Source: JAGPCH01 sp039810605 (lineage in GTDB: Bacteria > Bacteroidota > Ignavibacteria > Tepidaquicellales > Tepidaquicellaceae). Taken from it: 24,151 nt of DNA. Position 1 is the stretch's first letter; every line of letters begins with the position of its first letter. The notes under the pieces are model-generated. The model made no database searches, was not told the origin of the DNA, and saw only the letters and a program-made list of their open reading frames with translations. Below, piece by piece: positions 1-7,492 of this stretch. The stretch covers positions 1 through 24,151 of the forward strand of contig JBDHXH010000039.1 in assembly GCA_039810605.1 (NCBI GenBank), written 5' to 3'. The position numbers and the translations under genes were made by a program.

Positions 1-22
1 ATTGTGTTTTTTGAGGATTTCT

Positions 23-39
23 ACAGGCTAATAGCCTGT
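23..39. repeat. REP-like palindrome in the left intergenic edge
   Basis: ACAGGCTAATAGCCTGT is an inverted repeat with two 8-bp arms around a single A. It lies downstream of the minus-strand carB gene. It looks like a dispersed extragenic palindrome, but only one copy is in the window, so family membership is inference. There is no T-run to make it an obvious terminator. The rest of positions 1-102 holds nothing else I can name. Confidence 0.45.
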
Positions 40-102
40 GCTACGATTAAATCCTTGCTTTTGGGACAGCCCCGGAGGTGTTTTAGGCTGCAAGATTCCA
101 AA

Positions 103-1884
103 TCAGCTGTAATAGTCCTGAAGACTCTTTACTTCATTGATGCCATCTTTTATTCCCGAGATTCCTTCGGCAAATGAAGAAGCTGCAGACAGAGTAGTAA
201 TGAACGGAATTCTGTTCTGTACAGCAGCCCATCCGATGGCATATTCGTCAAATCGGGATTCTGATCCTAGCGGAGTGTTTATGACAATTTGTATATTTCC
301 GTTTTTTATTCTATCAACTATGTTTGGTCTTCCCTCGTTAACCTTAAACACCATCTCCGATTCAATACCGTTTGCGTTGAGAAATTTTGATGTGCCTGCA
401 GTTGCGACAATACCAAATCCAAGTTCTTTATACTTCCTGATTATTTCAATCGTCTTGTCCTTCTTGTCGTTTTCATTGACACTGATGAAGACATTTCCCG
501 ACGTGGGAACTTTTGATCCTGTTGATTCCTGCGCCTTGGCAATTGCCTCTCCGAATGATTTCCCGATCCCCATTACTTCACCTGTTGATCTCATCTCCGG
601 TCCAAGAAACATTTTTACTCTGGGAAATTTCTGAAAAGGGAATATGGATTCTTTGACTCCGATGTAACTTATCTCGTCAAATTTCTTCAGTTTAAATTCT
701 TTCAACTTCCTGCCGGCAATTACTTTTGCGGCAATTGTAACAACAGGAACGCCGGTGGTTTTGCTAACGAAGGGTATCGTTCTCGATGCACGCGGATTTG
801 CTTCAAGCACATATACGACTTTTTCCCTTATGGCAAATTGAATATTAATCAGTCCTTTTACCTTCAGAGCCAGTGCGATTTTTTTTGTGTAATCAATTAT
901 CTGTTTCAGATTTTTCTTGTTGACCGAAAACGGCGGAAGGATTGAAGTACTGTCTCCGGAGTGAATTCCGGCCTCTTCTATATGCTGCATTATTCCTGCA
1001 ATGTAAACATCATGTCCGTCGCTTATCGCATCCACATCTATCTCGCGCGCTTCTTCAAGAAATTTATCAATCAAAACATCATGCTCGTTTGATATATCAT
1101 ATTCTTCTCTGAAGAACTTGTCAACCTGCTCGTCATCATATACAATTTGCATCGCCCTTCCTCCAAGCACATAAGAAGGTCTCATCAGAACAGGGTAACC
1201 TATTTTCTTTGCAATCTTCCCGGCATCTTCTGCATTCTTTGAGGTTCCATATTCCGGTTTTGGAATTTTCAATCTGTCAAGCAGCTTCCCGAATTTTTTT
1301 CTGTCCTCTGCAATGTCAATGCTTTCAGATGAAGTGCCAAGGATTTTCAGTCCGTGTTTTTCAAGATACTTTGAAATCTTAAGCGGTGTCTGACCTCCGA
1401 AGCTGACGATTACTCCCTTCAGATTTTTCTCATAGCGCGAAATATTGAGAACGTCTTCAGCAGTGAGCGGTTCAAAAAATAATTTGTCCGTTATGTCATA
1501 ATCGGTAGAGACTGTTTCAGGATTGCAATTGATCATGATAGTCTCATATCCTTCTTCTCTCAAAGCCTTTACGCACCTCACGCAGCAATAGTCAAATTCA
1601 ATTCCCTGACCTATTCTGTTAGGACCGCCTCCGAGAATGATTATTTTTTCCCTGTCGGAAGAGATGTTTTCATTTGTCTGTTCATAGCAGGAATAATGAT
1701 ATGGAGTATGTGATTCAAATTCAGCAGCGCACGTATCCACAGTTTTGTAGACAGGAAAAATTTTATTTGAATATCTGAATTTACGAATTTTGTTTTCGCT
1801 GGTTTGGAGAATCTCGGCAAGTTGTTTGTCGGAGAATCCTGATTTTTTTGCCTCGAGAAATTTTTCAGGCGTGAGCTTTTTCAT
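103..1884 (-). CDS. carB: Carbamoyl-phosphate synthase large subunit, C-terminal half (split CarB)
   Basis: 593 residues corresponding to the second half of the usual ~1070-residue CarB. This half makes carbamoyl phosphate from carbamate and ATP, for pyrimidine and arginine synthesis. In order: the end of the oligomerisation domain (about 1-70, with the conserved VDTCAAEF linker at 49-56), the second ATP-grasp unit (GGGPNRIGQGIEF at 85-97, NCNPETVSTDYD at 119-130, ANPRASRTIPF further on), and an MGS-like allosteric domain over the last ~140 residues. The start is an ATG at 1884 preceded by 132 non-coding bases with a terminator, so this is not a sequencing break of a full-length gene. Split carB genes are known in Aquifex and Methanocaldococcus. 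The partner half is not in the window. I see no frameshift or missing core motif. Confidence 0.95.
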   Translation of the reverse strand: MKKLTPEKFLEAKKSGFSDKQLAEILQTSENKIRKFRYSNKIFPVYKTVDTCAAEFESHTPYHYSCYEQTNENISSDREKIIILGGGPNRIGQGIEFDYCCVRCVKALREEGYETIMINCNPETVSTDYDITDKLFFEPLTAEDVLNISRYEKNLKGVIVSFGGQTPLKISKYLEKHGLKILGTSSESIDIAEDRKKFGKLLDRLKIPKPEYGTSKNAEDAGKIAKKIGYPVLMRPSYVLGGRAMQIVYDDEQVDKFFREEYDISNEHDVLIDKFLEEAREIDVDAISDGHDVYIAGIMQHIEEAGIHSGDSTSILPPFSVNKKNLKQIIDYTKKIALALKVKGLINIQFAIREKVVYVLEANPRASRTIPFVSKTTGVPVVTIAAKVIAGRKLKEFKLKKFDEISYIGVKESIFPFQKFPRVKMFLGPEMRSTGEVMGIGKSFGEAIAKAQESTGSKVPTSGNVFISVNENDKKDKTIEIIRKYKELGFGIVATAGTSKFLNANGIESEMVFKVNEGRPNIVDRIKNGNIQIVINTPLGSESRFDEYAIGWAAVQNRIPFITTLSAASSFAEGISGIKDGINEVKSLQDYYS

Positions 1885-1956
1885 GATTTAAAAACAGAGT
1901 GACTTTAACTTACTTAATTTTATTTAAGTCGCAAATATTCTTTCAGGTAGTTTCAT

Positions 1957-1991
1957 AAAAAAAGCTCACTGCAAAAAAGGTGCAATGAGCT
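1957..1991 (-). terminator. Rho-independent terminator of the nuoG-like gene
   Basis: Read on the minus strand, AGCTCATTGC pairs with GCAGTGAGCT (10-bp stem with one G-U pair) around a 9-base loop, and is followed by a run of T. It begins about 25 bases after the nuoG-like stop codon and separates that gene from carB. Confidence 0.85.
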
Positions 1992-2016
1992 CTTTAGAAT
2001 CATAAAATTATTTTCT

Positions 2017-3699
2017 TCATTCACTTTCGGCAAATATTTTCTCTCCGATAACAAATCCCTGCTTTCCTACGGCATCATAATCCAGACCGCTAAGCTCCGT
2101 AACAGTTGAGCAAAGTTCAACAAACACTTCCTCTGAATTTTCAAATTTAAAATCATGTCCCATCCCTTTTGCAATTAATGAGAGGATTTTCCAACCCGGT
2201 CTGCAGTTGTATTTTGTCCCGTGAGTCCATCTATCATTCATTGCGCCGAATTTGTCGAGTCTTGAAACGGCAAATTCACCGACGAGCCTTTCCTGTTCCG
2301 CAGTTGTCAACGCAGGTCTCAATCTCTGAATCCGATTTTGAAAATTTACAAAAGTCCCGTTAATCTCCGCATAAGTTGAAAGCGGAAGTATAACATTGGC
2401 AAGGTCCAAATACTTGTCTGTGTAAGATACCAGATGAATATCAGTTTCAATATTCTTTCTCAATGTATCTGAACCCGGGAATCTGCTCATGTCGTCATTC
2501 ATTACCACAAGCAGCCTGACCTTTCCTGAATTCAAAGCAATTACATCTTCGCTCGTATAACTTCTTATTCCAAGGAGTTTCATCCCCGCTGTATTTGGTG
2601 TCTTATCTGATTTCCTTAAGATATCGTCACCGAAATTTTCGTCAATCTGCGGCATGTAAAAAATCCTGTCGCTGCCAAAAACTTCCTTCGCAAATTTTTT
2701 CAGAGCGTAATTATCTTCGAGTGTGGAAAACGGTGATGCGATAAAAACCATATCCGAAGGTTCAAAATTACGGATATGGGATATTGCTTTTGAAATTGCC
2801 TCATCCCAGTTGACATCAATCATCTCCTCGTTTTCAACTGAACTTTCTTCCAGTCTTATCCTCGGTGATTTGATTCTTAAATTTTCATCGTTGACATTCT
2901 TTATTGTCTCAAGCCTTCCCCAGTCACATAGCCAGTATGAATTTACATTCAGATTCTCTCTTGGTTCAATTCTTAGAATCTTATTATTCCTCACACCCAT
3001 AATTGAATTGCAGCCTCTCGAACATCCCGGGCAAACAGTGTCAGTAAAAGACATCTCCCATACTCTTGATTTGAAACGAAACTCTCTTGATGTGAGCGCA
3101 CCTACGGGACAGATCTCAATTACATTCATGGAATATGGATTGTCAAGCTCCTCTCCCGGAAATGTTTCTATCGTTACTCTGTCGCCTCGCTGAACAAAAG
3201 TCAGTTCAGGATCCTTTGCAATCTCTTCACAAAATCTGATGCACCTCGAACAGCTTATACAACGTTCCTGGTCAAACATTACATTTGGACCAAGAGCGAT
3301 TCGTTTATCTTTGTGAACCTTCTCCTCATCAAATCTTGAAATCCCAACTCCGAATGAGTATGCATAATCCTGAAGTTTACATTCGCCGGCTTCGTCACAG
3401 ATTGGGCAATCAAGCGGATGATTTATAAGGAGAAACTCCATCACGGCATTTTGAGCGTGAATTGTTTTTTCAGATTTTGTGTGAACCACCATTCCATCCG
3501 TTGCAGGTGTTGCGCATGCAATCGTAAGCTTCGGCATTTTTTCGACTTCCACAAGACAGATTCTGCAATTTCCTGCAACTGTCAATCCGGGATGCCAGCA
3601 AAAACGCGGTATGTATATTCCGGCATCAATCGCCGCCTGTATGATTGTCTGACCTTGTTTGAATTCAACTTCTCTGCCGTCTATGATTAACTTTGGCAT
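2017..3699 (-). CDS. nuoG: NADH-quinone oxidoreductase subunit G-type iron-sulfur protein (short NuoG)
   Basis: 560 residues. The order is that of complex I NuoG: an N-terminal 2Fe-2S ferredoxin domain (C34, C45, C48, C62); a His-Cys 4Fe-4S motif (H94, C98, C101, C107); a second 4Fe-4S motif (C147, C150, C153 with C197); an N7-type set (C223, C226, C230, C258); then a reduced molybdopterin-oxidoreductase-like domain. The protein would carry electrons from NADH dehydrogenase modules toward quinone. It is shorter than E. coli NuoG (~900 residues) and Thermus Nqo3 (~780); the loss is in the C-terminal domain. No other nuo gene adjoins it: upstream is a divergent receiver-like gene and downstream a terminator, then carB. 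It could instead serve a different NAD-linked enzyme such as a bidirectional hydrogenase or formate dehydrogenase, but the N7 cysteines favour NuoG. Confidence 0.85.
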   Translation of the reverse strand: MPKLIIDGREVEFKQGQTIIQAAIDAGIYIPRFCWHPGLTVAGNCRICLVEVEKMPKLTIACATPATDGMVVHTKSEKTIHAQNAVMEFLLINHPLDCPICDEAGECKLQDYAYSFGVGISRFDEEKVHKDKRIALGPNVMFDQERCISCSRCIRFCEEIAKDPELTFVQRGDRVTIETFPGEELDNPYSMNVIEICPVGALTSREFRFKSRVWEMSFTDTVCPGCSRGCNSIMGVRNNKILRIEPRENLNVNSYWLCDWGRLETIKNVNDENLRIKSPRIRLEESSVENEEMIDVNWDEAISKAISHIRNFEPSDMVFIASPFSTLEDNYALKKFAKEVFGSDRIFYMPQIDENFGDDILRKSDKTPNTAGMKLLGIRSYTSEDVIALNSGKVRLLVVMNDDMSRFPGSDTLRKNIETDIHLVSYTDKYLDLANVILPLSTYAEINGTFVNFQNRIQRLRPALTTAEQERLVGEFAVSRLDKFGAMNDRWTHGTKYNCRPGWKILSLIAKGMGHDFKFENSEEVFVELCSTVTELSGLDYDAVGKQGFVIGEKIFAESE

Positions 3700-3809
3700 C
3701 AGGTATGATAATTTTTTGATATCAAGTTACTATGATTTTTTGCTTTTATCAATTCAGTTTGCGAAAGCCCTGTAACTGCTTACATGACCTTGCATCCTTA
3801 TTGCGGTGA

Positions 3810-3823
3810 TTGAGAATTCTCAA
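3810..3823. promoter_or_regulatory. Perfect 14-bp palindrome in a divergent promoter region
   Basis: TTGAGAATTCTCAA is a perfect palindrome in the 167-base gap between the divergent nuoG-like gene and the receiver-like gene. It is 43 bases before the ATG of the latter and followed by a TATAAT-like hexamer at 3829-3834. Its place and symmetry suit an operator for a dimeric regulator; this is inference, and no regulator is identified. Confidence 0.35.
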
Positions 3824-3866
3824 ATGTTTATAATTGTTATACAAAACAATTTACTCATTTGAATAA

Positions 3867-4232
3867 ATGAATACAAAAAAAGTGCTGCTTATTTCTTCCG
3901 ATCCGCAACTTGTCGAAATCATACGAATATCTGCGCTGACGCTTACAAAACTAAACTGCCAGGTTGACCTTGTTGTCACAGACAGCAAAGAAGTCGCCCT
4001 TCAAAATTCGGAGAAAGCTGATATGAACATGGTAATTATCGGCAATGATGAAAATACGGACACAATAAATCTGATCAGGTCTATTCGCAATGGTAAGTTT
4101 TCCAAATCAAAGAAAATTATACTTATACATGAAAATGAAATTGACAAATCGGCATACTTCAATGCGGGTTGCGACAGCATTATGCGCATGAGTGAATTTT
4201 CGAAAGCTGTAAATAATATTCTTGTCTTTTGA
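3867..4232 (+). CDS. Degenerate CheY-like receiver domain protein (pseudo-receiver)
   Basis: 121 residues, the length of a single receiver domain. The start KKVLLISSDPQLVEII and the alternating hydrophobic strands and helices match the CheY fold, ending in the AGCDSIMRM segment that corresponds to the usual GADdyl-K-P. The phosphorylation residues are not kept: the expected phospho-acceptor Asp after strand 3 is a Gly (MVIIG, residue 59), the Thr/Ser after strand 4 is a His (about residue 88), and the invariant Lys is replaced by Met/Arg (106-107). It probably cannot be phosphorylated and may act as a protein-binding module. It is transcribed alone, divergent from the nuoG-like gene, and followed by a heptamer repeat array. 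Family placement rests on the pattern, so the exact role is unknown. Confidence 0.7.
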   Translation: MNTKKVLLISSDPQLVEIIRISALTLTKLNCQVDLVVTDSKEVALQNSEKADMNMVIIGNDENTDTINLIRSIRNGKFSKSKKIILIHENEIDKSAYFNAGCDSIMRMSEFSKAVNNILVF

Positions 4233-4246
4233 ATTCAGATGACTTC

Positions 4247-4365
4247 GGGGGTCGTGAATCGGGAATCGTGAGTCGTGAGTCGTAAGTCGGGAATCGTGAA
4301 TCGTGAGTCGGGAATCGTGAATCGTGAATCGGGAATCGTGAATCGTGAGTCGTGAATCGTCAGAC
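4247..4365. repeat. Tandem heptamer array 1 (GTGAATC/GTGAGTC/GGGAATC)
   Basis: Fifteen consecutive 7-bp units run without interruption from 4254 to 4358: GTGAATC, GGGAATC or GTGAGTC, with one GTAAGTC. Degenerate units lie at both ends. Fourteen of the fifteen contain GANTC. The array starts about 15 bases after the receiver-like stop codon and precedes the GH16 gene. The 8-mer ATGACTTC occurs on both sides (4239-4246 and 4377-4384). Positions 4366-4486 after the array show no further feature. Confidence 0.9.
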
Positions 4366-4486
4366 GGTTACTTCAAATGACTTCAAAGAAAATCAGTCGG
4401 ATATGTGATTGAGTCAAAGGGCAAACGCAAGAAACTAAACTACACCGGTGAAGTTGAATTCGTAACAGCATCATGAAAAAATCTTT

Positions 4487-5323
4487 TTGAATATTTTTAA
4501 AAGAAGCGTGAAAATCAGAGTCAACACATTCGCTATGTTGCTAATCATCTGTCTGAATGCAGACAGGATCAATTCGCAAACGGTCTCCGGTAAATGGAAA
4601 TTTGGCGATAAGCCCGTATGGTCTGATGAGTTTGATTCCGGAAAAACACCGGACACAACCAAATGGAGAGCACAAACCGGCGGTGGCGGCTGGGGAAACA
4701 ATGAAGTACAGTTTTACACAAAATCAGGAAATGCTCTGATTGAAAACGGTATGTTGAAAATAATTGCACGCAAAGAAAAAATGCATGGAAAGAATTTTAC
4801 TTCGTCGAGAATAATTACGAAAAACAAAGCTGACTGGAAATACGGAAGATTTGAAATGCGGCTTAAACTTCCAAAGGGGCGCGGAACCTGGCCTGCCGTG
4901 TGGCTGCTCCCAAATGATTATTCAGAGAACAATGAGTCTTCATACTGCGAAATTGATTTGCTGGAGCATGTCGGGTATGATCCGCAAAACGTATATTTCT
5001 CGGTGCACTTTAAAGATAATTCAGATGACGGTGACCGAGCAACAGATTCCGCAAAAGTTAAGACTGCCGAAAGCGAATTTCATACTTACAGAATGGACTG
5101 GACACCTCATGGCATAAGAGGATTTGTAGATGATAAAAAGTACTTCGAGCTCTTGAGCAAGAAAGATAAGCGATACAAAAAACTAATGGGGAGAAAGTTT
5201 TTTCTCATTGTTAATCTTGCCGTCGGCGGTGACTGGGGAGGACATAAAGGAATCGACAAAAATATTTTTCCCGCTGTCATGGAAGTAGATTACGTGAGAG
5301 TTTATCCTTATTCGGGAAATTAG
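4487..5323 (+). CDS. Secreted glycoside hydrolase family 16 (beta-glucanase/laminarinase type)
   Basis: 278 residues from a TTG codon. GH16 enzymes cleave beta-1,3 or beta-1,3-1,4 glucans and some galactans. The catalytic signature EIDLLE is at residues 155-160, with nucleophile and acid/base glutamates at its ends. The family blocks WGNNEVQFYT (69-78) and YGRFEMRLKLPKGRGTWPAVW (about 119-139) are also present. A signal peptide with hydrophobic core FAMLLIICL precedes INSQ, so it is exported. There is no sorting or carbohydrate-binding domain. The start is uncertain: TTG 4487 or in-frame GTG 4508. An upstream ATG at 4473 runs only five codons and stops in TTGA across the TTG. One extra A in the A6 tract at 4476-4481 would join that ATG to the gene, so an indel is possible. 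The next gene follows after 15 bases, suggesting an operon. Confidence 0.9.
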   Translation: MNIFKRSVKIRVNTFAMLLIICLNADRINSQTVSGKWKFGDKPVWSDEFDSGKTPDTTKWRAQTGGGGWGNNEVQFYTKSGNALIENGMLKIIARKEKMHGKNFTSSRIITKNKADWKYGRFEMRLKLPKGRGTWPAVWLLPNDYSENNESSYCEIDLLEHVGYDPQNVYFSVHFKDNSDDGDRATDSAKVKTAESEFHTYRMDWTPHGIRGFVDDKKYFELLSKKDKRYKKLMGRKFFLIVNLAVGGDWGGHKGIDKNIFPAVMEVDYVRVYPYSGN

Positions 5324-5338
5324 AATAGAAAATATTTT

Positions 5339-5881
5339 ATGATAAGAGGTTTAAATTTTCTGCTGTCCCTTTTACTGTTGATTGCAATCAATCAGCGAGT
5401 GGTTTTTTGCCAGGGGAAGGATGAAGTCATTAAAGAAATCAAAGATAAAGTTGAAGACATTCATCTTGATACAAATTTGAAGAGTGTTACGCTGCAGAAT
5501 GAAGAATTCCTTGACAACATGACAGATGGAGGAGGGGAGCTGACAGGATTTTATAAGAATGATATGATTTACAAAATTTATGAGAGTGTTGCGATTTCTT
5601 ATGGTGTCTATGTTACAGAATTTTATTTTTGGAAGAACCAGTTGATTTATGTCAGAGACAGATTCAGCAAATATATTTTAGACAGCGCCAACTCTCTTGA
5701 TTTCTCAAGGACTGAAACAGCATATCTTGGGCATTATTATTTTGACAAAGGTAAACTTATTCGTTCGGATGTCAAAGGCAAGGACAGGTTTGAGAATGAA
5801 GCAGAAGCAGCGTATAAATTTTTCCCGAAGGAGTCGGAAAAAAATATTGAGTTAATCCGGAAGAAGATAAAACACAATTGA
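5339..5881 (+). CDS. Secreted protein of unknown function
   Basis: 180 residues with a clear signal peptide: MIR, then a hydrophobic stretch NFLLSLLLLIAI, with cleavage near VVFCQ. The mature protein is rich in Lys, Asp, Glu, Tyr and Phe, with an alternating pattern typical of a small beta-rich periplasmic domain (for example YVTEFYFWKNQLIYVRDRF and YLGHYYFDKGKLIRSDVKG). The C-terminus is a charged helix. I recognise no family and no catalytic motif. It begins 15 bases after the GH16 stop codon, so it is probably co-transcribed and may be an accessory of the glucanase; that is inference. Confidence 0.7.
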   Translation: MIRGLNFLLSLLLLIAINQRVVFCQGKDEVIKEIKDKVEDIHLDTNLKSVTLQNEEFLDNMTDGGGELTGFYKNDMIYKIYESVAISYGVYVTEFYFWKNQLIYVRDRFSKYILDSANSLDFSRTETAYLGHYYFDKGKLIRSDVKGKDRFENEAEAAYKFFPKESEKNIELIRKKIKHN

Positions 5882-5982
5882 AAACTTGAATAAGACTGCT
5901 GATTTTTTTATGTTGTAAATATATCAAACCTAATATTCGTCGAAGATCATAATGTATCCTATGAATAAACTTACTTAACTGC

Positions 5983-7434
5983 ATGTCTCCTGTTTTTTTC
6001 ATCATCTGTCTCGTTTTATATTTCACGATACTTCTTTCAATCTCCTGGTACACTTCACGCAATGCAGGCAGCAGCGCATATTATCTTGGAAACAAGCAAT
6101 CGCCCTGGCTGATTGTCGCCTTCGGCATGATTGGAGATTCTCTTTCGGGAGTAACATTCATTTCAATTCCCGGAACAGTTGCAAAGGACCAGTTTTCATA
6201 CATGCAGCTTGTGCTCGGCTATTTAGTGGGATACTTTATTATTGCAAAAGTATTATTGCCTCTATATTACAAACTAAAGCTTACTTCAATTTATTCATAT
6301 CTCGGTGAAAGGTTCGGACCGTCTTCAGAAAAAACGGGATCTGCTTTTTTCCTTTTATCGAGACTCATAGGTGCCGCATTCAGGTTATATATATCGGCTG
6401 CTGTTCTGCAGATTTTTATTTTCAATCAATGGAACATTCCTTTCTGGCTGACAACAACGATTGTAATCGGACTGATATTGTTATACACATATCGCGGAGG
6501 GATAAAGACTCTTGTATGGACTGACTCTGTTCAGTCTGCATTCCTTTTAATGGGAGTTATATTATCCATCATTGTAATTTCAAAGGAACTCAATCTTAAC
6601 TTCATTGACATGGTATCGGCAGTGAAGGATTCACCATATTCAAAAATTTTTTTCTGGGATTGGGCGGAGAAAAGTTTTTTCTTTAAACAATTTCTAAGCG
6701 GAGTTTTCATTGCAATCGTAATGACCGGTCTTGACCAGAACATGATGCAGAAAAATCTTAGCATGAGAACCTTACCCGAGGCGCAGAAAAATGTTTACAC
6801 ATTCAGCACGATAATAATTTTCGTCAATCTGTTTTTCGTTTCATTGGGTGCATTGCTGTACATTTATGCAGGCACAAAAGGAATTCAGATTCCGCAGAAG
6901 ACAGACGAACTTTTTCCAATGCTTGCACTGAATTATCTCGGTACATTTGCCGCAATGGCTTTCATTCTCGGCATCACTGCAGCGACATTTTCAAGCGCCG
7001 ATTCAGTGCTCACCACGCTTACGACTTCTTTCTGCATAGATATACTCAAAATCAAAAGCGACAAGGAAACTTCCCGTGATAAAAAAATCAGACACACTGT
7101 TCATATTGCGTTTGCTGTCTTATTGCTGTTTGTAATAATTATTTTCCGCGGTATCAACAATGATGCCGTAATAAACAGCGTGTTTAAAGTTGCAGGTTAC
7201 ACTTATGGTCCGCTGCTTGGACTGTTTGCATTCGGTTTATATACTAAGGTAAATGTCAGGGATAAGTTTGTTCCTCTTGTTTGCATTGCAGCGCCGGTAG
7301 CATCATATTTTATTGAATCTAATTCGACCAGACTCTTCAATGGTTACAAATTCGGATTCGAGCTGCTTCTGCTGAATGGCTTGTTGACATTCCTTGGATT
7401 GCTGCTTCTGAAGAAGAGCAAATCTTCAGATTAA
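5983..7434 (+). CDS. Sodium:solute symporter (SSS family)
   Basis: 483 residues, close to the family norm, made of about 13 hydrophobic segments. Family landmarks are the N-terminal block GMIGDSLSGVTFISIPG (48-64), GGIKTLVWTDSVQ (172-184) and the sodium-site helix TAATFSSADSVLTT (332-345) followed by DILK. It would import a solute with sodium across the inner membrane. Substrate cannot be read from sequence: SSS members take sugars, amino acids, nucleosides and sialic acid. Position after a GH16 glucanase hints at a sugar product, but the 101-base gap weakens this. The start ATG at 5983 directly precedes the first membrane segment; there is no Shine-Dalgarno. Confidence 0.93.
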   Translation: MSPVFFIICLVLYFTILLSISWYTSRNAGSSAYYLGNKQSPWLIVAFGMIGDSLSGVTFISIPGTVAKDQFSYMQLVLGYLVGYFIIAKVLLPLYYKLKLTSIYSYLGERFGPSSEKTGSAFFLLSRLIGAAFRLYISAAVLQIFIFNQWNIPFWLTTTIVIGLILLYTYRGGIKTLVWTDSVQSAFLLMGVILSIIVISKELNLNFIDMVSAVKDSPYSKIFFWDWAEKSFFFKQFLSGVFIAIVMTGLDQNMMQKNLSMRTLPEAQKNVYTFSTIIIFVNLFFVSLGALLYIYAGTKGIQIPQKTDELFPMLALNYLGTFAAMAFILGITAATFSSADSVLTTLTTSFCIDILKIKSDKETSRDKKIRHTVHIAFAVLLLFVIIIFRGINNDAVINSVFKVAGYTYGPLLGLFAFGLYTKVNVRDKFVPLVCIAAPVASYFIESNSTRLFNGYKFGFELLLLNGLLTFLGLLLLKKSKSSD

Positions 7435-7492
7435 ATTTACTTATGTCAAAACCGGGTCACGATATTTCCGATAACTTAAAAAATTCAGCTAA

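Noticed and set aside
137..634. 165-codon plus-strand ORF opposite carB
   Set aside because: It is the antisense shadow of a well-conserved gene; the carB motifs are on the minus strand.
4254..4358. Minus-strand coding region through heptamer array 1
   Set aside because: The reverse strand is open in all frames only because the 7-bp unit has no stop on that strand; there is no start or protein-like composition.
4247..4365. CRISPR array
   Set aside because: The repeated unit is 7 bp with no spacers and there are no cas genes; it is a simple tandem heptamer array. The same holds for 8571-8642 and 12439-12550.
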